Notes under the pieces: generated by a model
What the model was told of the DNA's origin: nothing
Seen by the model: only the letters and a program-made list of their open reading frames with translations
Database searches by the model: none
DNA from: Odiellus spinosus
Taxonomy: Eukaryota > Arthropoda > Arachnida > Opiliones > Phalangiidae
DNA: 64,000 nt
Reading direction: 5' to 3'
Assembly (NCBI GenBank): GCA_963920705.1
Contig: CAWUCO010000251.1
Span: 620,001-684,000 of the forward strand
Shown here: positions 56,292 to 64,000 of the stretch, one piece after another
Numbering within the stretch: the first letter of the stretch is position 1
Layout of the letters: each line of letters starts with the position of its first letter
Made by a program: the position numbers and the translations under genes

Positions 56292-59200
56292 AATTGTGAC
56301 AAATATAAAATTGGTTAAAATTAAGCAAAAACACTTAAAAATTCAAGATTATTGGATTCAAATGGACACAAAACTTTTGATTTTAAAGCGATTAAGACAA
56401 AATTTAGACCACTCGAAAGACCAAATTTTGGTCTATCTAAAAAACAAGAGTTTTGGAAAATCCGTTGAAAAACATGGAAAATATGGCCAATTCAAAAAAC
56501 ATCTAATATCAAAAAGTGAATTTTTAAAATCTGAAATTTGACTATTTTGATATTGTATGATTTCTTGAATTGGCCATATTTTTCTTGTTTTTCAACGGAT
56601 TTTTGAAAACTCTTATTATTTAGACTGTCCATTAATTGCTCTTTCGAATGAATTTGGTTTTGTCTAAATTGCCAAAACGTGACAAATATAAAATTGGTTA
56701 AAATTAAGCAAAAACGCTTAAAAACCCAAGATTATTGGATTCAAATGGTAACAAAACATTTGATTTTTAAGCGATTTAGACAAAATCAACACGTATCGAA
56801 AGAGCAAATATTGGTCTATCTAAAAAACAAGAGTTTTGGAAAATCCGTTGAAAAACATGGAAAATATGGCCAATTCAAAAAACATCTAATATCAAAAAGC
56901 GAATTTTTAAAATCTGAAATTTGACTATTTTGATATTGTATGATTTCTTGAATTGGCCATATTTTTCTTGTTTTTCAACGGATTTTTGAAAACTCTTATT
57001 ATTTAGACTGTCCATTAATTGCTCTTTCGAATGACTTTGGTTTTGTCTAAATTGCCAAAACGCGACAAATATAAAATTGGTTAAAATTAAGCAAAAACGC
57101 TTAAAAATACAAGATTATTGGATTCAAATGGACACAGAACTTTTGATTTTTAAGCGATTTAGACAAAATTAAGACCACTCGAAAGAGCAAATATTGGTCT
57201 ATCTAAAAAACAAGAGTTTTGGAAAATCCGTTGAAAAGCCTGGAAAATATGGCCAATTCAAAAAACATCTAATATCAAAAAGCGAATTTTTAAAATCTGA
57301 AATTTGACTATTTTGATATTGTATGATTTCTTGAATTGGCCATATTTTTCTTGTTTTTCAACGGATTTTTGAAAACTCTTATTATTTAGACTGTCCATTA
57401 ATTGCTCTTTCGAATGACTTTGGTTTTGTCTAAATTGCAAAATTGTGACAAATATAAAATTGGTTAAAATTAAGCAAAAACACTTAAAAATCCAAGATTA
57501 TTGGATTCAAATGGACACAAAACTTTTGATTTTAAAGCGATTTAGACAAAATTAAGACAACTCGAAAGACCAAATTTTGGTCTATCTAAAAAACAAGAGT
57601 TTTGGAAAATCCGTTGAAAAACATGGAAAATATGGCCAATTCAAAAAACATCTAATATCCAAAAGCGAATTTTTAAAATCTGAAATTTGACTATTTTGAT
57701 ATTGTATGATTTCTTGAATTTGCCATATTTTTCTTGTTTTTCAACGGATTTTTGAAAACTCTTATTATTTAGACTGTCCATTAATTGCTCTTTCGATGAC
57801 TTTGGTTTGTCTAAATTGCAAAATTGTGACAAATATAAAATTGGTTAAAATTAAGCAAAAACGCTTAAAAATCCAAGATTATTGGATTCAAATGGACACA
57901 AAACTTTTGATTTTTAAGCGATTTAGACAAAATTAAGACCACTCGAAAGAGAAAATATTGGTCTATCTAAAAAACAAGAGTTTTGGAAAATCCGTTGAAA
58001 AACATCGAAAATATGGCCAATTCAAAAAACATCTAATATCCAAAAGCGAATTTTTAAAATCTGAAATTTGACTATTTTGATATTGTATGATTTCTTGAAT
58101 TGGCCATATTTTTCTTGTTTTTCAACGGATTTTTGAAAACTCTTATTATTTAGACTGTCTATTAATTGCTCTTTCGAATGACTTTGGTTTTGTCTAAATT
58201 GCCAAAACGTGACAAATATAAAATGGGTTGAAATGAAGCTAAAACGCTTAAAAATCAAACATTATTGGATTCAAATGGACACAAAACATTTGATTTTTAA
58301 GCGATTTAGACAAAATCAACACCTATCGAAAGAGCAAATATTGGTCTATCTAAAAAACAAGAGTTTTGGAAAATCCGTTGAAAAACCTGGAAAATATGGC
58401 CAATTCAAAAAACATCTAATATCAAAAAGCAAATTTTTAAAATCTGAAATTTGACTATTTTGATATTGTATGATTTCTTGAATTGGCCATATTTTTCTTG
58501 TTTTTCAACGGATTTTTGAAAACTCTTATTATTTAGACTGTCCATTAATTCTCTTTCGAATGACTTTGGTTTTGTCTAAATTGCAAAATTGAGACAAATA
58601 TAAAATTGGTTAAAATTAAGCAAAAACGCTTAAAAATCCAAGATTATTGGATTCAAATGGACACAAAACGTTTGATTTTTAAGCGATTTAGACAAAATTA
58701 AGACCACTCGAAAGAGAAAATAGTGGTCTATCTAAAAAACAAGAGTTTTTGAAAATACGTTGAAAAACATGGAAAATATGGCCAATTCAAAAAACATCTA
58801 ATATCAAAAAGCGAATTTTTAAAATCTGAAATTTGACTATTTTGATATTGTATGATTTCTTGAATTGGCCATATTTTTCTTGTTTTTCAACGGATTTTTG
58901 AAAACTCTTATTATTTAGACTGTCCATTAATTGCTCTTTCGAATGAATTTTGTTTTGTCTAAATTTCCAAAACGTGACAAATATAAAATTGGTTAAAATT
59001 AAGCAAAAACGCTTAAAAATCCAAGATTATTGGATTCAAATGGACACAAAACTTTTGATTTTAAAGCGATTTAGACAAAATTAAGACCACTCGAAAGAGA
59101 AAATATTGGTCTATCTAAAAAACAAAAGTTTTGGAAAATCCGTTGAAAAACATGGAAAATATGGCCAATTCAAAAAACATCTAATATCAAAAAGCGAATT

Positions 59201-59776
59201 TTTAAAATCTGAAATTTGACTATTTTGATATTGTATGATTTCTTGAATTGGCCATATTTTTCTTGTTTTTCAACGGATTTTTGAAAACTCTTATTATTTA
59301 GACTGTCCATTAATTGCTCTTTCGAATGAATTTTGTTTCGTCTAAATTTCCAAAACGTGACAAATATAAAATTTTTTTAAAATTAAGCAAAAACGTTTAA
59401 AAATCCAAGATTATTGGATTCAAATGGACACAAAACTTTTGATTTTTAAGCTATTTAGACAAAATTAAGACCACTCGAAAGAGCAAATATTGGTCTATCT
59501 AAAAAACAAGAGTTTTGGAAAGTCCGTTGAAAAGCCTGGAAAATATGGCCAATTCAAAAAACATCTAATATCAAAAAGCGAATTTTTAAAATCTGATATT
59601 TGACTATTTTGATATTGTATGATTTCTTGAATTGGCCATATTTTTCTTGTTTTTCAACGGATTTTTGAAAACTCTTAATATTTAGACTGTATATTAATTG
59701 CTCTTTCGATGACTTTGGTTTTGTCTAAATTGCATAATTGTGACAAATATAAAATTGGTTAAAATTAAGCAAAAAC
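56292..59776. repeat. 9-monomer tandem duplication, copy 2
   Basis: Directly abuts copy 1. The match at a 3,444-bp shift runs from 52,848/56,292 to 56,332/59,776, about 40 bp longer than one unit. The two copies are thus complete and head to tail, with the join inside the linker that carries 'ttgcataattgtgac' (56.29 and 59.73 kb). After 59,776 the array continues with a different monomer type ('caaaaacgctt' in place of 'caaaaacactt'). Confidence 0.9.
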
Positions 59777-61064
59777 GCTTAAAAATCCAAGATTATTGGA
59801 TTCAAATGGTAACAAAACTTTTGATTTTTAAGCGATTTAGACAAAATTAAGACCACTCGAAAGAGCAAATTTTGGTCTATCTAAAAAACAAGAGTTTTGG
59901 AAAATCCGTTGAAAAACATGGAAAATATGGCCAATTCAAAAAAAATCTAATATCAAAAAGCGAATTTTTAAAATCTGAAATTTGACTATTTTGATATTGT
60001 ATGATTTCTTGAATTGGCCATATTTTTCTTGTTTTTCAACGGATTTTTGAAAACTCTTATTATTTAGACTGTCCATTAATTGCTCTTTCGAATGACTTTG
60101 GTTTTGTCTAAATTGCAAAATTGAGACAAATATAAAATTGGTTAAAATTAAGCAAAAACGCTTAAAAATCCAAGATTATTGGATTCAAATGGACACAAAA
60201 CTTTTGATTTTAAAGCGATTTAGACAAAATTAAGACCACTCGAAAGACCAAATTTTGGTCTACCTAAAAAACAAGAGTTTTGGAAAATCCGTTGAAAAAC
60301 ATGGAAAATATGGCCAATTCAAAAAACATCTAATATCAAAAAGCGAATTTTTAAAATCTGAAATTTGACTATTATGATATTGTATGATTTCTTGAATTGG
60401 CCATATTTTTCTTGTTTTTCAACGGATTTTTGAAAACTCTTATTATTTAGACTGTCCATTAATTGCTCTTTCGAATGAATTTTGTTTTGTCTAAATTGCC
60501 AAAACGTGACAAATATAAAATTGGTTAAAATTAAGCAAAAACGCTTAAAAATCCAAGATTATTGGATTCAAATGGACACAAAACTTTTGACTTTTAAGGT
60601 ATTTAGACAAAATTAAGACCACTCGAAAGAGCAAATTTTGGTCTATCTAAAAAACAAGAGTTGGAAAATCCGTTGAAAAACATGGAAAATATGGCCAATT
60701 CAAAAAACATCTAATATCAAAAAGCGAATTTTTAAAATCTGAAATTTGACTATTTTGATATTGTATGATTTCTTGAATTGGCCATATTTTTCTTGTTTTT
60801 CAACGGATTTTTGAAAACTCTTAATATTTAGACTGTCCATTAATTGCTCTTTCGATGACTTTGGTTTTGTCTAGATTGCAAAATTGTGACAAATATAAAA
60901 TTGGTTAAAATTAAGCAAAAACACTTAAAAATCCAAGATTATTGGATTCAAATGGACACAAAACTTTTGATTTTAAAGCGATTAAGACAAAATTAAGACC
61001 ACTCGAAAGACCAAATTTTGGTCTATCTAAAAAACAAGAGTTTTGGAAAATCCGTTGAAAAACA
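59777..61064. repeat. Transition monomers
   Basis: Three to four monomers resemble the 46.4-47.3 kb types: 'caaaaaaaatctaatatc', 'gactattatgatattg' and 'cttttgacttttaag'. One has 'acttttaaggtatttag' near 60592 and a 2-bp loss in 'caagagttggaaaatcc' near 60655. Another repeats the 'ctagattgcaaaattgtg' and 'gcgattaagac' markers seen at 52.84-52.95 kb, so it is related to the monomer preceding the 9-monomer unit. No gene seen. Confidence 0.7.
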
Positions 61065-61270
61065 TGGAAAATATGGCCAATTCAAAAAACATCTAATATC
61101 AAAAAGCGAATTTTTAAAATCTGAAATTTGACTATTTTGATATTGTATGATTTCTTGAATTGGCCATATTTTTCTTGTTTTTCAACGGATTTTTGAAAAC
61201 TCTTATTATAATTAGACTGTCCATTAATTGCTCTTTCGAATGAATTTGGTTTTGTCTAAATTGCCAAAAC

Positions 61271-61306
61271 GTGACAAATATAAAATTGGTTAAAATTAAG
61301 CAAAAA
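61271..61306 (+). other. Linker of the monomer, with a TATA-like stretch
   Basis: This is the only part of the monomer that is not clearly in an inverted repeat. It is A+T rich and contains 'tataaaa' at 61279-61285, present in nearly every monomer. A TATA-like heptamer in DNA this AT-rich is expected often by chance, so promoter activity is not claimed. The linker holds useful subfamily markers: 'gtgaca', 'gagaca', 'gcgaca' or 'gaaaca' at its left end, and 'ggttaaaatt' versus 'ttttaaaatt' in the middle. Confidence 0.6.
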
Positions 61307-61365
61307 CGCTTAAAAATCCAAGATTATTGGATTCAAATGGTAACAAAACATTTGATTTTTAAGCG
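61307..61365. repeat. Small inverted repeat with nested alternative hairpin
   Basis: The segment begins with cgcttaaaaatc (61307-61318) and ends with its exact reverse complement gatttttaagcg (61354-61365): a 12-bp perfect stem with a 35-nt loop. Inside lies a second hairpin, aatccaa (61315-61321) and ttggatt (61327-61333), with a 5-nt loop. The two share 61315-61318, so they are mutually exclusive folds. Many monomers carry 'cacttaaaaatc' on the left or 'gattttaaagcg' on the right, which weakens the outer stem. These changes are not compensatory, so there is no evidence that the outer pairing is under selection. The inner stem is kept in most monomers. Confidence 0.85.
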
Positions 61366-61366
61366 A

Positions 61367-61643
61367 TTTAGACAAAATCAACACGTATCGAAAGAGCAAA
61401 TATTGGTCTATCTAAAAAACAAGAGTTTTGGAAAATCCGTTGAAAAACATGGAAAATATGGCCAATTCAAAAAACATCTAATATCAAAAAGCGAATTTTT
61501 AAAATCTGAAATTTGACTATTTTGATATTGTATGATTTCTTGAATTGGCCATATTTTTCTTGTTTTTCAACGGATTTTTGAAAACTCTTATTATTTAGAC
61601 TGTCCATTAATTGCTCTTTCGAATGACTTTGGTTTTGTCTAAA
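61367..61643. repeat. Long imperfect palindrome, about 277 bp, one per monomer
   Basis: The left arm starts at 'tttagac' (61367) and the right arm ends at 'gtctaaa' (61643). Reading the right arm backwards on the other strand reproduces the left arm in order: gacaaaa, tcgaaagagcaa, aagagtttt, aaaatccgttgaaaaaca, aaaatatggccaattcaa, aatatcaaaa, with the centre near 61505 in 'aaaatctgaaattt'. Over the 108 nt of arm from 'tttagac' to the 'ttcaaaaaa' element, 89 positions match (82%) without a gap. Beyond that the arms stay alignable with small gaps to the centre, so there is almost no spacer. The same architecture is seen in monomers across the window. The likely origin is an inverted duplication of a half-unit of about 140 bp; a transposon with long terminal inverted repeats is an alternative source. 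Confidence 0.93.
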
Positions 61644-61649
61644 TTGCAA
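61467..61649 (-). other. 60-codon antisense open frame in the satellite (not called a gene)
   Basis: This frame reads the right palindrome arm on the minus strand and overlaps the plus-strand frame tail to tail by 50 bp. It begins with TTG; its first ATG is codon 15. Equivalent 60-codon frames (63-80 codons in a few variants) occur in several dozen monomers. It contains the block NKSFQKSVEKQEKYGQFKK, matching NKSFGKSVEKHGKYGQFKK of the opposite strand, because both read the two arms of the same palindrome. No family was recognised. I consider it a by-product of the inverted repeat. Confidence 0.7.
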
Positions 61650-62980
61650 AAACGCGACAAATATAAAATTGGTTAAAATTAAGCAAAAACGCTTAAAAAT
61701 ACAAGATTATTGGATTCAAATGGACACAAAACTTTTGATTTTTAAGCGATTTAGACAAAATTAAGACCACTCGAAAGAGCAAATATTGGTCTATCTAAAA
61801 AACAAGAGTTTTGGAAAATCCGTTGAAAAGCCTGGAAAATATGGCCAATTCAAAAAACATCTAATATCAAAAAGCGAATTTTTAAAATCTGAAATTTGAC
61901 TATTTTGATATTGTATGGTTTCTTGAATTAGCCATATTTTTCTTGTTTTTCAACGGATTTTTGAAAACTCTTATTATTTAGACTGTCCATTAATTGCTTT
62001 TTCGAATGACTTTGGTTTTGTCTAAATTGCAAAATTGAGACAAATATAAAATTGGTTAAAATTAAGCAAAAACGCTTAAAAATCCAAGATTATTGGATTC
62101 AAATGGACACAAAACTTTTGATTTTAAAGCGATTGAGACAAAATTAAGACCACTCGAAAGAGCAAATTTTAGTCTATCTAAAAAACAAGAGTTTTGGAAA
62201 ATCCGTTGAAAAACATGGAAAATATGGCCAATTCAAAAACATCTAATATCAAAAAGCGAATTTTTAAAATCTGAAATTTGACTATTTTGATATTGTATGA
62301 CTTCTTGAATTGGCCATATTTTTCTTGTTTTTCAACGGATTTTTGAAAACTCTTATTATTTAGACTGTCCATTAATTGCTCTTTCGAATGACTTTGGTTT
62401 TGTCTAAATTGCAAAATTGAGACAAATATAAAATTGGTTAAAATTAAGCAAAAACGCTTAAAAATCCAAGATTATTGGATTCAAATGGACACAAAACTTT
62501 TGATTTTAAAGCGATTTAGACAAAATTAAGACCACTCGAAAGAGAAAATATTGGTCTATCTAAAAAACAAAAGTTTTGGAAAATCCGTTGAAAAACATGG
62601 AAAATATGGCCAATTCAAAAAACATCTAATATCAAAAAGCGAATTTTTAAAATCTGAAATTTGACTATTTTGATATTGTATGATTTCTTGAATTGGCCAT
62701 ATTTTTCTTGTTTTTCAACGGATTTTTGAAAACTCTTATTATTTAGACTGTCCATTAATTGCTCTTTCGAATGAATTTTGTTTTGTCTAAATTTCCAAAA
62801 CGTGACAAATATAAAATTTTTTAAAATTAAGCAAAAACGCTTAAAAATCCAAGATTATTGGATTCAAATGGACACAAAACTTTTGATTTTTAAGCTATTT
62901 AGACAAAATTAAGACCACTCGAAAGAGCAAATATTGGTCTATCTAAAAAACAAGAGTTTTGGAAAGTCCGTTGAAAAGCC

Positions 62981-64000
62981 TGGAAAATATGGCCAATTCA
63001 AAAAACATCTAATATCAAAAAGCGAATTTTTAAAATCTGAAATTTGACTATTTTGATATTGTATGATTTCTTGAATTGGCCATATTTTTCTTGTTTTTCA
63101 ACGGATTTTTGAAAACTCTTATTATAATTAGACTGTCCATTAATTGCTCTTTCGAATGAATTTGGTTTTGTCTAAATTGCCAAAACGTGACAAATATAAA
63201 ATTGGTTAAAATTAAGCAAAAACGCTTAAAAATCCAAGATTATTGGATTCAAATGGTAACAAAACATTTGATTTTTAAGCGATTTAGACAAAATCAACAC
63301 GTATCGAAAGAGCAAATATTGGTCTATCTAAAAAACAAGAGTTTTGGAAAATCCGTTGAAAAACATGGAAAATATGGCCAATTCAAAAAACATCTAATAT
63401 CAAAAAGCGAATTTTTAAAATCTGAAATTTGACTATTTTGATATTGTATGATTTCTTGAATTGGCCATATTTTTCTTGTTTTTCAACGGATTTTTGAAAA
63501 CTCTTATTATTTAGACTGTCCATTAATTGCTCTTTCGAATGACTTTGGTTTTGTCTAAATTGCAAAAACGCGACAAATATAAAATTGGTTAAAATTAAGC
63601 AAAAACGCTTAAAAATACAAGATTATTGGATTCAAATGGACACAAAACTTTTGATTTTTAAGCGATTTAGACAAAATTAAGACCACTCGAAAGAGCAAAT
63701 ATTGGTCTATCTAAAAAACAAGAGTTTTGGAAAATCCGTTGAAAAGCCTGGAAAATATGGCCAATTCAAAAAACATCTAATATCAAAAAGCGAATTTTTA
63801 AAATCTGAAATTTGACTATTTTGATATTGTATGGTTTCTTGAATTAGCCATATTTTTCTTGTTTTTCAACGGATTTTTGAAAACTCTTATTATTTAGACT
63901 GTCCATTAATTGCTTTTTCGAATGACTTTGGTTTTGTCTAAATTGCAAAATTGAGACAAATATAAAATTGGTTAAAATTAAGCAAAAACGCTTAAAAATC
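62981..64000. repeat. 5-monomer unit, copy 2, cut by the window edge
   Basis: This matches 61,065-62,084 to the last base of the window with no mismatch noticed in the marker regions, so the unit very likely continues beyond 64,000. The monomer just before it (62.8-62.98 kb) carries the 'aaattttttaaaattaag' and 'ggaaagtccg' haplotype of 47.9 and 49.4 kb, giving the breakpoint between two parental monomer orders. Confidence 0.8.

Larger units (their letters stand above)
61271..61516 (+). other. 81-codon open frame in the satellite (not called a gene)
   Basis: The frame runs through linker, small hairpin and left palindrome arm and stops with TGA just past the centre. Eleven monomers keep the same 81-codon frame, starting at 20696, 23376, 51704, 52852, 53235, 54765, 56296, 56679, 58209, 61271 and 63187. 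In most other monomers the frame is closed by TAA in 'caaaattaagacc'. The first codon is GTG; the first ATG is usually codon 23 (codon 4 in the 20696 and 23376 copies). There is no signal peptide, membrane segment or known motif I can name. Composition is Lys/Ile/Gln-rich, as expected from random AT-rich sequence. I consider it non-coding. Confidence 0.7.
61271..61653 (+). repeat. Reference 383-bp monomer
   Basis: This unit is chosen as a clean example because all substructures are intact. The next unit starts at 61654 with the same 'gcgacaaat' landmark, giving exactly 383 bp. Order of parts: linker (61271-61306), small inverted-repeat segment (61307-61365), long palindrome (61367-61643), then about 10 bp leading to the next linker. 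G+C counted over the six sequence lines covering it (61261-61620) is 97/360, about 27%. Which position is the 'start' is arbitrary in a tandem array. Confidence 0.95.
61065..62980. repeat. 5-monomer unit, copy 1 (1,916 bp)
   Basis: Shared markers at 1,916 bp are 'cttattataattagac' with one extra base (near 61203/63119), 'gcaaaaacgcgac' (near 61647/63563), 'aaatacaag' (near 61699/63615), 'tatggtttcttgaattagcc' (61915/63831) and 'attgctttttcgaatg' (near 61994/63910). The left bounding mismatch is 'acatgg' versus 'gcctgg' at 61064/62980. A unique monomer near 62.2 kb has one A fewer in 'ccaattcaaaaacatc', which shifts its antisense frame. Confidence 0.82.
1..64000. repeat. Satellite DNA array, 383-bp monomer, about 167 tandem copies
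   Basis: Every part of the window is a copy of the same unit. The anchor 'gacaaatat' and the motifs 'ggccatattttt', 'tcaacggatttttgaaaac' and 'attattggattcaaatgg' recur every 382-384 bp. From the anchor near 35 to the one near 63953 there are 167 periods averaging 382.7 bp. Monomers differ by scattered substitutions and 1-bp indels, the commonest being loss of one A in 'tcgaatgac' (giving 'tcgatgac' and a 382-bp unit). All units have the same orientation. No unique sequence or inserted transposon was seen, so no interval of the window remains unexplained. Location in heterochromatin is inferred from array length and homogeneity; nothing in the sequence proves centromere function. Confidence 0.98.

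Noticed and set aside
61279-61285. TATA-box-like 'tataaaa' in every linker
   Set aside because: Expected by chance at about 27% G+C. No initiator, terminator or conserved spacing to a transcribed unit is visible.
61307-61365. Compensatory covariation in the 12-bp stem (cacttaaaaatc and gattttaaagcg variants)
   Set aside because: The changes on the two sides do not restore pairing with each other and assort separately, so they give no evidence for selection on the stem.
61615-61637. CENP-B-box-like string in the right arm (tttcgaatgactttggt matches 7 of the 9 core positions of nTTCGnnnnAnnCGGGn)
   Set aside because: The essential CGGG is TTGG here. With both strands of a 383-bp unit, about one 7/9 match per monomer is expected by chance. 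The 1-bp deletion variant 'tcgatgac' also breaks the spacing in many copies.
61307-61643. Rho-independent terminators or other RNA-gene hairpins
   Set aside because: The stems are AT-rich, without a GC stem followed by a defined T-run, and they recur in every monomer. They are better explained as satellite dyads.
61367-61643. Intact MITE or foldback transposon in each monomer
   Set aside because: The palindrome could derive from such an element, but no target-site duplication, transposase or isolated single copy is visible. Its boundaries cannot be defined inside a tandem array.
132-63565. Many short open frames of 60-81 codons on both strands, repeated at monomer intervals
   Set aside because: They begin with GTG or TTG, unlikely starts in a eukaryote. 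They overlap tail to tail on opposite strands of the same palindrome, are broken by stops in many copies, match no family I know, and the two arms differ mainly at non-synonymous sites. They are treated as satellite by-products.
1-64000. CRISPR array or bacterial repeat system
   Set aside because: The repeats are 383 bp, contiguous, with no unique spacers and no neighbouring cas genes. The organisation is that of eukaryotic satellite DNA.

Overview
The whole window is one uninterrupted tandem array of an AT-rich satellite. The period is 383 bp, with a common 382-bp variant. Counting from the repeating 'gacaaatat' anchor gives about 167 monomers, and partial units lie at both window edges. G+C counted over most of one reference monomer is about 27%. 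I see no protein-coding gene, tRNA, rRNA, transposon, CRISPR array or unique sequence. The organism cannot be named. A satellite array this long and homogeneous points to heterochromatin (centromeric, pericentromeric or subtelomeric) of a eukaryote with an AT-rich genome, assembled from long reads. I did not recognise the monomer as a named satellite family.

Each monomer has three parts, described on the unit at 61271-61653. First comes a linker of about 36 bp. Next is a 59-bp segment bounded by a perfect 12-bp inverted repeat, with a second alternative hairpin nested in it. Last is an imperfect palindrome of about 277 bp whose arms meet almost at the centre. About 88% of the monomer can therefore fold on itself. 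Because of the palindrome, the two strands carry related open frames: a 36-codon stretch of the arm reads as 26/36 identical residues on either strand. The frames lack plausible eukaryotic starts and the arms differ mostly at non-synonymous sites, so I treat them as by-products of an inverted duplication and not as genes.

Several layers of higher-order repeat lie above the monomer, recognisable from shared private variants. From left to right: a 2/4/5-monomer domain (1 to about 10 kb); a 4-monomer repeat of 1,530 bp (10.4-12.6 kb); a mosaic with shifts of 765, 1,913 and 2,679 bp (13.1-17.6 kb); a 7-monomer, 2,680-bp tandem duplication (18.6-23.9 kb); a less ordered zone (23.9-31.2 kb); a 4-monomer, 1,533-bp unit present 2.7 times (31.2-35.3 kb); a 20-monomer duplication with 7,657-bp spacing (34.6-49.4 kb) that itself holds 766-bp and 1,531-bp duplications; a 9-monomer, 3,444-bp tandem duplication (52.8-59.8 kb); and a 5-monomer, 1,916-bp unit running off the right edge. 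The pattern fits repeated unequal exchange or amplification. A subset of monomers also shows signs of sequence conversion between the two palindrome arms.
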